This document shows, in pieces, positions 27,301 through 36,076 of a DNA stretch of 64,000 nt. A program made the position numbers and the translations under genes. The stretch comes from Mycolicibacterium tusciae JS617 (GTDB lineage Bacteria; Actinomycetota; Actinomycetes; Mycobacteriales; Mycobacteriaceae), in assembly GCF_000243415.2 (NCBI RefSeq), contig NZ_KI912270.1, forward strand, positions 4,855,837 through 4,919,836, read 5' to 3'. The notes under the pieces are model-generated. The model was not told the DNA's origin, searched no databases, and was given only the letters and a program-made list of their open reading frames with translations. Numbering within the stretch: position 1 is the first letter of the stretch; the number at the start of each line of letters is the position of its first letter.

Positions 27301-28572
27301 CTACGGCTCCACCGCCTGCTCGAGTTCGTCGCTGAGCAGCCGTTCGGCCACGGTGGTGTAGCGCCGTGCGGTGTTGTGCGAGATGCCGAAGACGAGAGAC
27401 AGATGCAGCGGGTCCGGACCTGCGGTCAGCGCTTCGTGAAGGATTCGGTCGGCACGGATGCGTTCGATCGTGAATCCATTGTCGCTCAACGATGGTTTCA
27501 CCGATTTTTGACTCACCGGCGTTGTGCGCAATGCAGTTTTCGTCGTGAGTAGAACGTGCCGGTTCGGAGTGTGGGGCCATCTGTCCCGGCGGTGGTCGAG
27601 CCATGTGATCAGCGCTCTGTGGGTGAGCTCCCCGAGCCGTTGGTTGTGTCCGGCAAGGGTGATCCGCCGGTTCGGCAGGTCGATGTCGTCGAGCGTCAGT
27701 TTGCGTATAACGGCTGTGCGGCAGGCATGTTCGACGCTCAGCGCCACGACGAGGCGTTCAAGCGGTTCGCTCGCGAGCTGTTCGATCGAGCGCACCTCGT
27801 CATTTGTGATGGGCAGGAGGTCTTGGTCTACTGGTTGGCTCTTCAAACCCGCTGTTGGGTTACTGAAGACCAGACCATTCTTCTTGGCGTGCCGGAACAG
27901 CGACCGCAGCGCCTTGATCAGATTGTGGCGCTGGTTTCCCTGAAACGGCCGCAGCGCCGCGTCGACGTCGGCCCTGGTGACCTCCCTGAGATGGTCGTAA
28001 GAGGTGGCCCAGTGCGCGAGAAGGGGCCTGACCGAGCCGAAGTAGCTGTAGAGCGTCCTCGGCGATCGTGGGCGAGCACGTGCGCCGCCGACCAACAGGG
28101 TAAGGAGCCAGTGGTGGGCCGGCTCGGCGAACCCTGGCGGAAGTTCCGCGGTGACGCGTTCGATCCAGGCACGGATCGGAGGTTCGGTGTCGTCTTTCAG
28201 CAGGTCGAAGTGGGAGAGGATTTCGACGAGCCTGCGACGGGACGCGAGCCGATGCGGCCGTGTTCGAACCTCCGTGAGCGGCACGCGATTACCGGTGGGC
28301 CGACCGACCAGAAGGGTGACCAGGGCGTCGAGGCATCGGTTTGTGGTCTCACCGCACCAATCGTGGGCGGCACCGAGTTCCCGGGCGTATACCGCGGCGG
28401 CCACGAGCACGGGGTCGTCGGATTCCAAGGCTGGATGCCGCCGGGGCGGGCGAGGGGGCAGTCCCGCCTTTCCGCGATGGTAGTGCGCCTTTCTTGAACA
28501 GCTTCTGCCGCAGTATTTTTGGTCGCGGCGACCGTTGGCTGGCAGTTCGGCTCCGCATTGCAGGCAATTCAT
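27301..28572 (-). CDS. Zinc-finger recombinase-like protein of triad A'
   Basis: Same 423-residue product as 15778-17049: a single four-Cys zinc ribbon at the N-terminus and a recombinase fold with RADR in place of HxxR. Transcribed leftwards, last gene of the inverted triad. Its stop is 125 bases from the 19-bp repeat at 27158. Confidence 0.8.
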   Translation of the reverse strand: MNCLQCGAELPANGRRDQKYCGRSCSRKAHYHRGKAGLPPRPPRRHPALESDDPVLVAAAVYARELGAAHDWCGETTNRCLDALVTLLVGRPTGNRVPLTEVRTRPHRLASRRRLVEILSHFDLLKDDTEPPIRAWIERVTAELPPGFAEPAHHWLLTLLVGGARARPRSPRTLYSYFGSVRPLLAHWATSYDHLREVTRADVDAALRPFQGNQRHNLIKALRSLFRHAKKNGLVFSNPTAGLKSQPVDQDLLPITNDEVRSIEQLASEPLERLVVALSVEHACRTAVIRKLTLDDIDLPNRRITLAGHNQRLGELTHRALITWLDHRRDRWPHTPNRHVLLTTKTALRTTPVSQKSVKPSLSDNGFTIERIRADRILHEALTAGPDPLHLSLVFGISHNTARRYTTVAERLLSDELEQAVEP

Positions 28573-28892
28573 CGCGGCGGCAGCGACCTTCCCGTCCGGG
28601 CGCGCGGGGTGACGGGGCGGGCCTCACCGCCCACGGCGGCGCTCTCATTACCCTTCGGTGTGGGTGCGGCCACGGTTTCGGGCTCGGGGATCAGCAGTTC
28701 GTCGATGCCGCAGCCCAGCACGGCGCAAAAAACATCGAGATCGTGGAGCTTGATGGCATTGGGGTTGCCCGACCACAAGCCCGACATCTTGCCGGCGCTG
28801 ATCACCAGGCCGCGCTCGGCCAGCATCCGTTGGAGTTCGCTGGCCTTCCAAATGCCGCGGTTGGCCGCGGTCAGGCGCAGATTCCACTTCAT
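28569..28892 (-). CDS. Small HTH protein of triad A'
   Basis: 107 residues, identical in every visible residue to the copy at 15458-15781. ATGA overlaps on both sides are conserved. Confidence 0.85.
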   Translation of the reverse strand: MKWNLRLTAANRGIWKASELQRMLAERGLVISAGKMSGLWSGNPNAIKLHDLDVFCAVLGCGIDELLIPEPETVAAPTPKGNESAAVGGEARPVTPRARTGRSLPPR

Positions 28893-29986
28893 TGAGCCAA
28901 TCCTTTCCATCGGTCTGCGACTCGGCGTTGTCCGGTGACCCAGGCATCTTCGACGTGGGTGGCGTGGACGTGGATATATCGAGCCGTCGTGGCAGTCCAG
29001 GCGTGACCACATAATTCCTGGATGGCGAACAGGTTCATTCCGCCGAGGTAAAGCTCCGACGCGCAAAAGTGCCGCAGCACATGCGGGGTCAGCTTCCCCG
29101 ACCACGCGGGCAGATGTCGGTCCGCCGCCTCGGCCAACGATCGGCGATAAACGTCAGCTGTCGCGCGCATGCACGTCCCGTCGATGTTCTTGCGTTCGGA
29201 CGGAAACAGCGGCGCGCCATGGCTATTCGGGTCGATATCGAACAGTCCGAGCACGTCTTCGATGAACCATCTCAGGCTGCGGTCAGCGCCGTTGATGAGC
29301 GGCACCAGTCGCGGTTTGGGGCCTTTGCGGCGTGATCCCTTGCCGTGACGGACGTTCAGCTTGCCGAACCGCCCCAGTTCCCACCGCACATCGTCCAGGT
29401 CGAGCATCCGCGCCTCGTTGATGCGCAGTCCCAAGTCGGCCGCCAGCCGGGCGACCGCGTAGTTGCGGGCGGCCGGGGCGAACTTGCGGCAGGTGACCAG
29501 TTCCTCGCGCCACCCGGCGAACAGCTGCTCCACCTCGTCGGCGGTCGGAGGGATACGCAGCTGCGGATCGACCGAAGCGCGCGGCCGGTTGATCTCGTCC
29601 AGCGGGCACTCGACGACCCGACCTGTCATGTTGTGCAGGTCGATCTTGTGCCGAAGCTCCAAGAACTGGAAGTACACGGCCAGTGCTGCGGCCCGCCCGG
29701 TGCGGGTGGAGGGGTTGGCATCGCGCAGCACCGTGCCGAAGTAGACGTCGGCATCGGCGGGCTGCATCTCCCACAGCGGCCGGCCAAACCAGTCGCGGAT
29801 CAGCTCGAGGTGGTTGGTGTCGTTGCGGATCGTGCTGTCGACCAATCCGGCCGACGCCCGTGCCAGCACGAACCCGGCCAGCACGTCGGTCTCGAAGTCG
29901 GCAAGCTCCTCCTCGCTCGTCGGTACGCGATGTTCCCGCAGATCGCGGACCACAGCCAGAGCCAACCCACGCCTCCTCGACTTCAC
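28889..29986 (-). CDS. Tyrosine recombinase of triad A'
   Basis: 365 residues with the complete R-K-HxxR-H-Y set. It differs from the left-arm copy by one visible substitution (Ser for Gly at about residue 50). Both copies look functional, so either arm could mobilise the island. Confidence 0.9.
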   Translation of the reverse strand: MKSRRRGLALAVVRDLREHRVPTSEEELADFETDVLAGFVLARASAGLVDSTIRNDTNHLELIRDWFGRPLWEMQPADADVYFGTVLRDANPSTRTGRAAALAVYFQFLELRHKIDLHNMTGRVVECPLDEINRPRASVDPQLRIPPTADEVEQLFAGWREELVTCRKFAPAARNYAVARLAADLGLRINEARMLDLDDVRWELGRFGKLNVRHGKGSRRKGPKPRLVPLINGADRSLRWFIEDVLGLFDIDPNSHGAPLFPSERKNIDGTCMRATADVYRRSLAEAADRHLPAWSGKLTPHVLRHFCASELYLGGMNLFAIQELCGHAWTATTARYIHVHATHVEDAWVTGQRRVADRWKGLAQ

Positions 29987-30216
29987 TCAGGGTGAAGAAA
30001 CATCATCTCGCCAACTATTCAGTCAGCAAGAATGATGCCGGTTCATCAGAGGGTTCTGGTGGAGCGACACGCCTACAACGGCTGTTCCAGGCGTTGAAAG
30101 GGCTAACGGGCGATATCGGTTGGGCTCAGGAACTCGTCGACTGTTGGGCAAACACCCAGTCTGATCGCTCCCGCACATTCAGCGCCCGCGCCCCGACACG
30201 CTCGGTGCACGACCGC

Positions 30217-32643
30217 TTAAGAATCAGTTCCGTTGTCGTAGGCCATCAGCGCGCTCTGCACGACCAGCTCAAGCAGTTCCAGTGCTTCGCGCTCCTCGAC
30301 GATATCCGGCGGTACGAAGGCGCGTGGCTGTGGCGCCGCTGAGCTATCGACGGGTTCGATATCGACCAGCGTGGTACCAGATGACGAGGCCTGCGCCAGG
30401 CGCGACGTGCCGACGTCTGCAGTGAGCACATTGGGATTACCATGGCGGTCAAGCGAACCCGGTACACCCGGATCCTCCGGATCGAACCACGCTCCCGTCG
30501 CCAGCACGACGACCCCGGGTCGCACATCGTCAGTGATCACCGCTCCAGCGAGGCAGGAACCGCGCGAGTTCCACAGTCGTACTACCGCGCCGGAGCGGAT
30601 GCCCCGCTCGTTCGCGTCAAGTGGATTGATCCGCACTGGCTCTCGGTCGGCGACCTTGCCAGCGCGGCTATAGGAGCCGTTGTCGTACTGGCTGTGCAGG
30701 CGACGACTCGGCTGATTCGACACGAGATGAAGAGGCGACCGCTCGCCCGAGGGTGTGTCGAGCCATTCACGGGGCTCTATCCACGTCGGGTGGGCCGGGC
30801 AGTCGTCGTAGCCGAATTCCGCGATTGTCGCCGAGGTAATTTCGATCTTGCCCGAAGGCGTGTCCAGCGGGTGTCCTTCGGGATCGTCGCGAAGTAACAT
30901 GAAGCTGCCCGCCTGCGGATCAGCGGGCTCGGGGAGTGTCACGTGATGCTGTTGCCAGAATGTTTCGAACGGCGGCATCTCCACAGTTCCAGCCAGGCCC
31001 GTGCGAGTGCGCTCGTATAATTCGCGCACCCACGCGCTGGCGTCTCGACCCTCGGTGAACTGATCCCTGAAACCGAGCCGGGTCGCCAGATCGGAGAAAA
31101 TCTCGTAGTCGGTGACAACTCCCGAAGGCGGTTCCACCGCGCGATGCATGGCGCTCAACGTCGTATCGGAGGAACCGGAAGCGAAGTCCTCCCGCTCCAA
31201 AGACGTTGCGACCGGGAAGACGATGTCGGCAAATCTAGCGTTAGCGTTCCACCACGGCTCATGGACAACGATCGTGTCCGGGCGCTGCCACGCGCGGACG
31301 AGGCGATGAAGATCCTGATGATGGTGGAAGGGATTGCCGCCTGCCCAGTAAATCATCCGGACGTCGGGATATTGCAGTGAGTCCCCGTTGTACTCGAATG
31401 AATCCCCGGGAAAGAGCAGCATGTCGGCGATCCGTGCTACCGGAATGAAGCTCTTGACTGGGTTCTCTCCCTGGGGGAGAGCGGCTTTGGGGTGAGAACC
31501 GCGGCGGACACCGATCTGCAAAGTGCCCAGACCCGCAGCGAACCCTCCACCGCGACGGCCGAGCGACCCCGAGATAGCTGAGAGGACCAGGCCCATCCAG
31601 TGCGCCTGTTCGCCGTGGTCAGCCCGCTGCAGTGACCAACTGACGTTGATTACCGTACGGGATGTGGCGATCTGGGTCGCCAGTGATCGGATCGTTGTGA
31701 CGTCGATCTCGGTCAACCGCGACGCCCACTTCGTATCCTTGGGCACGCCGTCGGTGTGGCCGAGTAGGTAATCGGAAAATCCTTCGAAACCCACGCAACA
31801 CCGTTTCAGAAAGTCCGCGTCGTGGTGGTCCGACACCACGATTTCGTGTGCTAGGCCCAGCATTAACGCCACATCTGATCCCGGGCGAATCGGGAGCCAG
31901 TCGCCGCCGAGCGCATCGTCGGAATCCGAACGGACGGGTGACACGTTCACGAACCGGACTCCGGCATCTCGGCAACGGTCTTGGAGTGCGGGAACGGCGT
32001 GGTCGGCGATTCCACCCTGGCAGATTGCGGCGTTCTTGCGCGCCATGCCGCCGAATGAAACTACAAGTTCACCTTCGGCGGCGATCTCGTCGTAGGTCGG
32101 TCCACGAGTTGAGATACTCATTGGCAACCCGCCGATGACATGGGGCATGATCACCTCAAGCGCACCGACGCTATAAGTGTTTACCGAGTCGACGTATCCG
32201 CCGGCCATTCGCATGAATCGATGGATCTGACTTTTCGCGTGGTGAAAGCGGCCAGCACTGGCCCACCCATAAGAGCCCGCGTAGATCGCGGCGTTGCCGA
32301 AAGTACAACGTACACGCTCAATCTCGGCGGCAACAAGGTCGAGCGCGAAGTCATGAGGCACGGGTACGAAACGGTCACGGCCGCGTCGACCGCGCGCCGG
32401 GACCGGCCCTTCGGCAAGCCATCCCTCACGCACCATGGGCTGCGTTATGCGGACGGCGTCGCGGTGGGCGCTGGCCATACCTGACCCGATCGGTGAGGGA
32501 GCGCTGTCTTCGGGGGTCGGCTCGAGCGAGACGACCCTTCCGTTGTGGCTGAGGGCCGTATAGTTGCCCCAATGCGTCGCGGTAGCGGTGCGCTTGGTTG
32601 CTGCTACCACGGTGGGCGCATCCCCTGCTGTGCGCCGCTCCAA
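30217..32643 (-). CDS. Molybdopterin oxidoreductase of the BisC/TorA (biotin/DMSO sulfoxide reductase) family
   Basis: About 808 residues. The N-terminus ATHWGNYTALSHNGRVVSLEP and the active-site region AGSYGWASAGRFHHAKSQ carry the Ser ligand to Mo of the type III DMSO reductase family. GGNPFHHHQDLHRLVRAWQRPD is the BisC pattern, and no N-terminal Fe-S Cys cluster or twin-arginine signal is seen, so it should be cytoplasmic. Family members reduce sulfoxides such as biotin, methionine or DMSO sulfoxide. Last gene of the minus-strand alkene cluster; a role in reducing S-oxidised CoM thioethers is inference. Start is uncertain (TTG 32643). Confidence 0.85.
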   Translation of the reverse strand: MERRTAGDAPTVVAATKRTATATHWGNYTALSHNGRVVSLEPTPEDSAPSPIGSGMASAHRDAVRITQPMVREGWLAEGPVPARGRRGRDRFVPVPHDFALDLVAAEIERVRCTFGNAAIYAGSYGWASAGRFHHAKSQIHRFMRMAGGYVDSVNTYSVGALEVIMPHVIGGLPMSISTRGPTYDEIAAEGELVVSFGGMARKNAAICQGGIADHAVPALQDRCRDAGVRFVNVSPVRSDSDDALGGDWLPIRPGSDVALMLGLAHEIVVSDHHDADFLKRCCVGFEGFSDYLLGHTDGVPKDTKWASRLTEIDVTTIRSLATQIATSRTVINVSWSLQRADHGEQAHWMGLVLSAISGSLGRRGGGFAAGLGTLQIGVRRGSHPKAALPQGENPVKSFIPVARIADMLLFPGDSFEYNGDSLQYPDVRMIYWAGGNPFHHHQDLHRLVRAWQRPDTIVVHEPWWNANARFADIVFPVATSLEREDFASGSSDTTLSAMHRAVEPPSGVVTDYEIFSDLATRLGFRDQFTEGRDASAWVRELYERTRTGLAGTVEMPPFETFWQQHHVTLPEPADPQAGSFMLLRDDPEGHPLDTPSGKIEITSATIAEFGYDDCPAHPTWIEPREWLDTPSGERSPLHLVSNQPSRRLHSQYDNGSYSRAGKVADREPVRINPLDANERGIRSGAVVRLWNSRGSCLAGAVITDDVRPGVVVLATGAWFDPEDPGVPGSLDRHGNPNVLTADVGTSRLAQASSSGTTLVDIEPVDSSAAPQPRAFVPPDIVEEREALELLELVVQSALMAYDNGTDS

Positions 32644-32842
32644 CTGAATGCACGCATGGGACCTCCCTTGCGCAATCTAGCCGCGTGAACGTGGCTTCGA
32701 GCGTCGTTCCACGGGCACTTGGTGTTCGGATCGCCGCTGCGAATACCCACCGTATGTCGCATCGCCCACGCAGACCCGCCTGGGCGACGATGAGCGAAGC
32801 CACTTTCAGTGTGGCGGGCACAGGAAAGATGTCTGGACAAGC

Positions 32843-33583
32843 TCAGTGCACCGTCCATCCCCCGTCAACCACGAGTGTCTGTCCGGTCATGTAGCCAAGT
32901 CGGTTGGACGCCAGAACTGCTACCGCATCGGCGATCTCATCGGGCTGAGCGACACGGCCCATCGGGATCTCGGCTTCAATGGCAGATCGCAGAAGTGGCT
33001 GGTTCAGTCGCCACTGTGTCATGGGTGTTTGCACCATTCCGGGACACACTGCGTTCGCGCGGATGCCGTATTGGGCGTAGTCGAGCGCAATCGACTTGGT
33101 GAACTGGATCGCCGCGCCTTTCGATGTCGTGTAGGCGCACCGGCCGGGAAACGCGACCATGCCTGCTGCGGACGCGATGGTGATCACGTGGCCGTCTCGG
33201 CGCTGAAGCATGTGGGGCAGGACCGCTCGCGTACATAAAAAAGGGCCTCGAACGTTGACCGCGAGCACTCGCTCCCACTCGTCGACGGGAGTGGTATGGC
33301 AATCGGTGGCCTCGGCGGAGCCAGTGATTCCGGCGTTGTTGATCAGCACGTCCACTCTGCCGAACCGCTCCGACACTGCGCGTATCGCGTGCTCAACACT
33401 GGTGGGATCTGTGACGTCGGCATAGACGGTCAATGGTTCGGCCGCTGACCCACCCGAGGGCGCGGAGGGTGCACTGAGATCTAAAGCCGCGACACACATT
33501 CCATCGTCAAGTAGTCGTGACACGATGGCTTCGCCGATTCCAGACAGCGCACCGGTGACCACGGCGACACGGCGCTCATGCAT
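32843..33583 (-). CDS. Short-chain dehydrogenase, candidate hydroxyalkyl-CoM dehydrogenase
   Basis: 246 residues from ATG 33583. Rossmann motif TGALSGIG, NNAG, catalytic Ser in TIASAAG with YTTSK supplying Tyr and Lys, and a C-terminal TGQTLVVDGG. It lies directly downstream of the intact 2-KPCC-like gene, as the hydroxypropyl-CoM dehydrogenases do in CoM-dependent epoxide clusters. It would oxidise 2-hydroxyalkyl-CoM to the keto/aldehyde form with NAD+. Substrate and stereochemistry cannot be read from the sequence; generic 3-oxoacyl-ACP reductase is the alternative. Confidence 0.75.
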   Translation of the reverse strand: MHERRVAVVTGALSGIGEAIVSRLLDDGMCVAALDLSAPSAPSGGSAAEPLTVYADVTDPTSVEHAIRAVSERFGRVDVLINNAGITGSAEATDCHTTPVDEWERVLAVNVRGPFLCTRAVLPHMLQRRDGHVITIASAAGMVAFPGRCAYTTSKGAAIQFTKSIALDYAQYGIRANAVCPGMVQTPMTQWRLNQPLLRSAIEAEIPMGRVAQPDEIADAVAVLASNRLGYMTGQTLVVDGGWTVH

Positions 33584-33647
33584 GGCGTGTTCCGACTGCG
33601 GCGATTGAACTCGCTGTCTCCACGAGGCACATGAGCGCAGTCTCCAG

Positions 33648-35303
33648 TTAGAGGTCTTCAAGGTGTGCCTGCCCGGCGCGAATTCGGCTGAGCTGAATGA
33701 AGTGCTCTGGATTGAGGTAAAGCTCGTTGAGCTCGCCGATTTCATCGATGGTGATGCCCTCTGGCCGGCGTACGAGGTAGTCGAGGTACTGAAACGCATC
33801 CTTGGCCCCGTATCCCACATGGTGGGCGCCGACGATGCGGCGTGAGTCACCGTCGATCACGAGTTTGAACCAGCCCGAAAGTGCGGGCTCGACAAACGAA
33901 TACAGCATCGATCCTTCGGCCGCTGGCAGCGGGAAGGTCTCCGGGTTGACGCGGTCCGGAGGCATCTGGATCTTCACGACGTTGCTGTACCGTTGCCGCG
34001 CCTCCTGCTCGGGCAGACCTAGCCAGGTGACCTCGTAGGTAGTGTGGAGGAAGTCGGGGTAGTCGGTCAGGTTGATCTCGTGCTGGTCGCCAATGATGTT
34101 GCGGGCAGCGGTCACCCCGGTGCGGCGTGCCTTGAACATCTCCATCGGCCCGGCGAGCAGGTCGCCGGCCGCCCACACGCCGTCAACGGATGTCCGCATC
34201 GTTCGATCGGTCGCGATGAACCCGCGCTCGTCGACATCGATGCCCAATGCCTCGACAAATGGCGCCGACATGGGCCGTTCGCCGGTGGCGATGAACACCA
34301 TGTCGCATGGGACTTGCCGTAGCGATCCATTGCTGTGGCGGAAGCAGACACTGTTCGCGCGGCGATCGCCCTCGATGGAGAGAACCTCTACGCCGTGTTC
34401 GAAGGTGATTCCCCGACGAACCATCATGTCGACGACGTAACCGCGCAGACCGTCGTCAACGTGGTGCAGTGATTCCGATGTCAGAACCGGACGGCGACTC
34501 AGGATGGTGGTCTGGCACCCGGTGGCTTGAAAGAACGATGCGTACTCGACGGCTACCTTGGATCCGCCAATGACCACGCATCGACTGGGTTCATAGTCCA
34601 GCTTGTCGACCAGTGACGCGAAATCGTAGACGTTCTCGAGTTCTGTTCCGGCAATGCCGGGTAACTGGGTTCGTGCTCCCGTGCACAGGACGATGTTCTT
34701 GGCCCGGAATCGGTGGCTGTCGGCCTCCACCGTGTGTTCGTCGATGACGCGGGCCCGGCTGTTAAGGACGTACTCCAGCCCGAGCTGTTCCTTGGATTGC
34801 CAGTTCATCACGGCGTGCGGGAAGACTCGCCCGGATCTGAATAGTTCCACGACGTCGAGGATCCGCGCCTGGTCGGGATCGAATTGGGGGTACCAGAGCT
34901 TGCCGGACATGGTGCGTGCCAGGTCGAGCTCGCGTGCGCATTCGGAGAAGAGGTGGTGGGGCACGCACGCCTGATGGGGGCACGAGCCGCCAAGGAATGG
35001 CCATGCGTCGATAACCAGTTGCCGACCACCGCGAGCACGCAGATAAGCTGAACCGAAGCGGCCTGCCGCTCCCCCACCGATGAAGATCGCATCGTACTCG
35101 CGGGTGTCTTCATCAGGGCTGGCGACATTCCAAATCGCCTCTTCCGTTGGGTTGCTGACGAACTCGTCGATGAGGACTGACCACTCGCCTACTGTCAACG
35201 GCTGATCACTGATGCCCACGTCGCTGGCTGGGATCTCCCGGCCGGTCCCTGCGATGAAGCTGCGTAGAGAGGCGAATCCATCACTTGAGTGTCGAACGTC
35301 CAT
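33648..35303 (-). CDS. Intact 2-ketopropyl-CoM carboxylase-like disulfide oxidoreductase with Tyr in the catalytic dyad
   Basis: 551 residues from ATG 35303, AAAGGAC ribosome site. FAD motif DAIFIGGGAAGRFGSAYLRA near residue 71, redox pair Cys108/Cys113 in GGSCPHQACVPHHLFS, NADP motif GGSKVAVEY, and AGDLLAGPMEMFKARRTG. Xanthobacter 2-KPCC uses Phe501 and His506 to exclude protons and favour carboxylation. The C-terminus here reads ELYLNPEHFIQLSR: His is kept but Phe is replaced by Tyr529. It may therefore protonate rather than carboxylate the enolate, i.e. work as a reductive thioether cleaver; this is inference. A 30-residue N-terminal extension relative to Xanthobacter is shared with the 2208-2432 remnant. 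Confidence 0.9.
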   Translation of the reverse strand: MDVRHSSDGFASLRSFIAGTGREIPASDVGISDQPLTVGEWSVLIDEFVSNPTEEAIWNVASPDEDTREYDAIFIGGGAAGRFGSAYLRARGGRQLVIDAWPFLGGSCPHQACVPHHLFSECARELDLARTMSGKLWYPQFDPDQARILDVVELFRSGRVFPHAVMNWQSKEQLGLEYVLNSRARVIDEHTVEADSHRFRAKNIVLCTGARTQLPGIAGTELENVYDFASLVDKLDYEPSRCVVIGGSKVAVEYASFFQATGCQTTILSRRPVLTSESLHHVDDGLRGYVVDMMVRRGITFEHGVEVLSIEGDRRANSVCFRHSNGSLRQVPCDMVFIATGERPMSAPFVEALGIDVDERGFIATDRTMRTSVDGVWAAGDLLAGPMEMFKARRTGVTAARNIIGDQHEINLTDYPDFLHTTYEVTWLGLPEQEARQRYSNVVKIQMPPDRVNPETFPLPAAEGSMLYSFVEPALSGWFKLVIDGDSRRIVGAHHVGYGAKDAFQYLDYLVRRPEGITIDEIGELNELYLNPEHFIQLSRIRAGQAHLEDL

Positions 35304-35414
35304 TGGTCGTCCGTCCTTTCCTCGTCGAGCGCATCGACGCAGGCCTTTGCAGCGCTATTCGACGCACCGAATGCACACGCTTCCCAACCCCAATACGTAG
35401 GTGCGGAAATGATC
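35239..35414 (-). repeat. Tandem duplication, unit 1 (start of 2-KPCC gene and upstream)
   Basis: This unit, which spans the first codons and leader of the intact 2-KPCC-like gene, matches 35455-35630 at a constant offset of 216 bases. Both copies contain, in transcription order, a hydratase C-terminal end, a short spacer with AAAGGAC, and the ATG of a 2-KPCC-like gene. Identity is high but not perfect, so the duplication is not recent. Confidence 0.8.
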
Positions 35415-35519
35415 ACCGTGCGCGCATACACCCGCATCGCCGGCCGGAATGTCCCGACCCGTGTTGGTGATGAAGACGGCTAGGGAGGCGACTCCATCAC
35501 TTGAGCGTCGAACGTCCAT
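35355..35519 (-). pseudogene. Fusion relict: 2-KPCC N-terminus joined to hydratase C-terminus
   Basis: A 54-codon frame from ATG 35519. The first 35 residues (MDVRRSSDGVASL to DAGVC) copy the start of the 2-KPCC-like protein. The last 19 (DHFRTYVLGLGSVCIRCVE) copy the end of the hydratase-like protein. It is the scar of a deletion between two tandem hydratase/2-KPCC units, and it has a good ribosome site, so a small peptide could still be made. Confidence 0.75.
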
Positions 35520-35630
35520 TGGTCGTCCGTCCTTTCCTCGTCCAGCGCATCGACGCAGGCCTTTGAAGCCCTACTCGACGCACCGAATGCACACGCTTCC
35601 CAAACCCAATACGTCAGCGCGGAAATGATC
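35455..35630 (-). repeat. Tandem duplication, unit 2
   Basis: Second unit of the 216-base-offset duplication. It includes the true end of the interrupted hydratase-like gene (stop at 35571-35573) and the start of the fusion relict. Confidence 0.8.
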
Positions 35631-36076
35631 GCCGGGCTGCGCGGCGACGGAGCTGTGCATACTGCCCGTCAGCGCGATATGACCGCGCCGCAGCGCGTTT
35701 TCAGACGCGATAAGCATCCGTGCGACCGCAACGATGCCGACGCACGGGGACTGTCGCATCGATGCGCCTTCGCCGGCGGCGACCACCCGCCCGTTTCGGT
35801 TGAGTGTCGCTAGACTGTCGCGCAAGACATTCCTGCGAATCGATGGTGCGCCAACGGCGATAGCGACGGATTCGGACTCGGTGTCCCCGCAACCGGCGAC
35901 GAGCCGCAGAACTGGAAACGCCGAGACGATGTAATCGGCAGGCACTGATGCCTTCTCACGGTCGACAACGGCGGCGCCAACCAGAAAGCCGATGTGGGTT
36001 TCCACCCGAGGTGCGGTTAGTGCGCCCACGCTGACTGGCGAGCAATCCTCCACAAACACCTCGCGAGTCACCGGTT
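35571..36076 (-). pseudogene. 2-keto-4-pentenoate hydratase/FAH-like gene, 3' part (split by IS256 copy 3)
   Basis: About 165 residues of the MhpD/fumarylacetoacetate hydrolase fold: APRVETHIGFLVG, RLVAGCGDTESESVAIAVGA, GRVVAAGEGASMRQSPCVGIVAVARML, ending LRRGHIALTGSMHSSVAAQPGDHF. Removing the IS and one CACCGGTT copy joins it in frame to 37553-37729 (EPV to TREVFVED). Homologues hydrate or decarboxylate small enol acids with Mg2+. The intact protein would be about 225 residues, short at the N-terminus for the family. It lies between etnD and the 2-KPCC gene on the same strand. Confidence 0.7.

Larger units (their letters stand above)
27181..30150 (-). repeat. Right arm of the 2,970-bp inverted repeat (triad A')
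   Basis: Mirror image of 14200-17169 with no indels. Together the arms enclose about 10 kb, so the segment 14200-30150 resembles a composite transposon whose ends are complete recombinase elements. Homologous recombination between arms could invert the interior. Confidence 0.9.
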
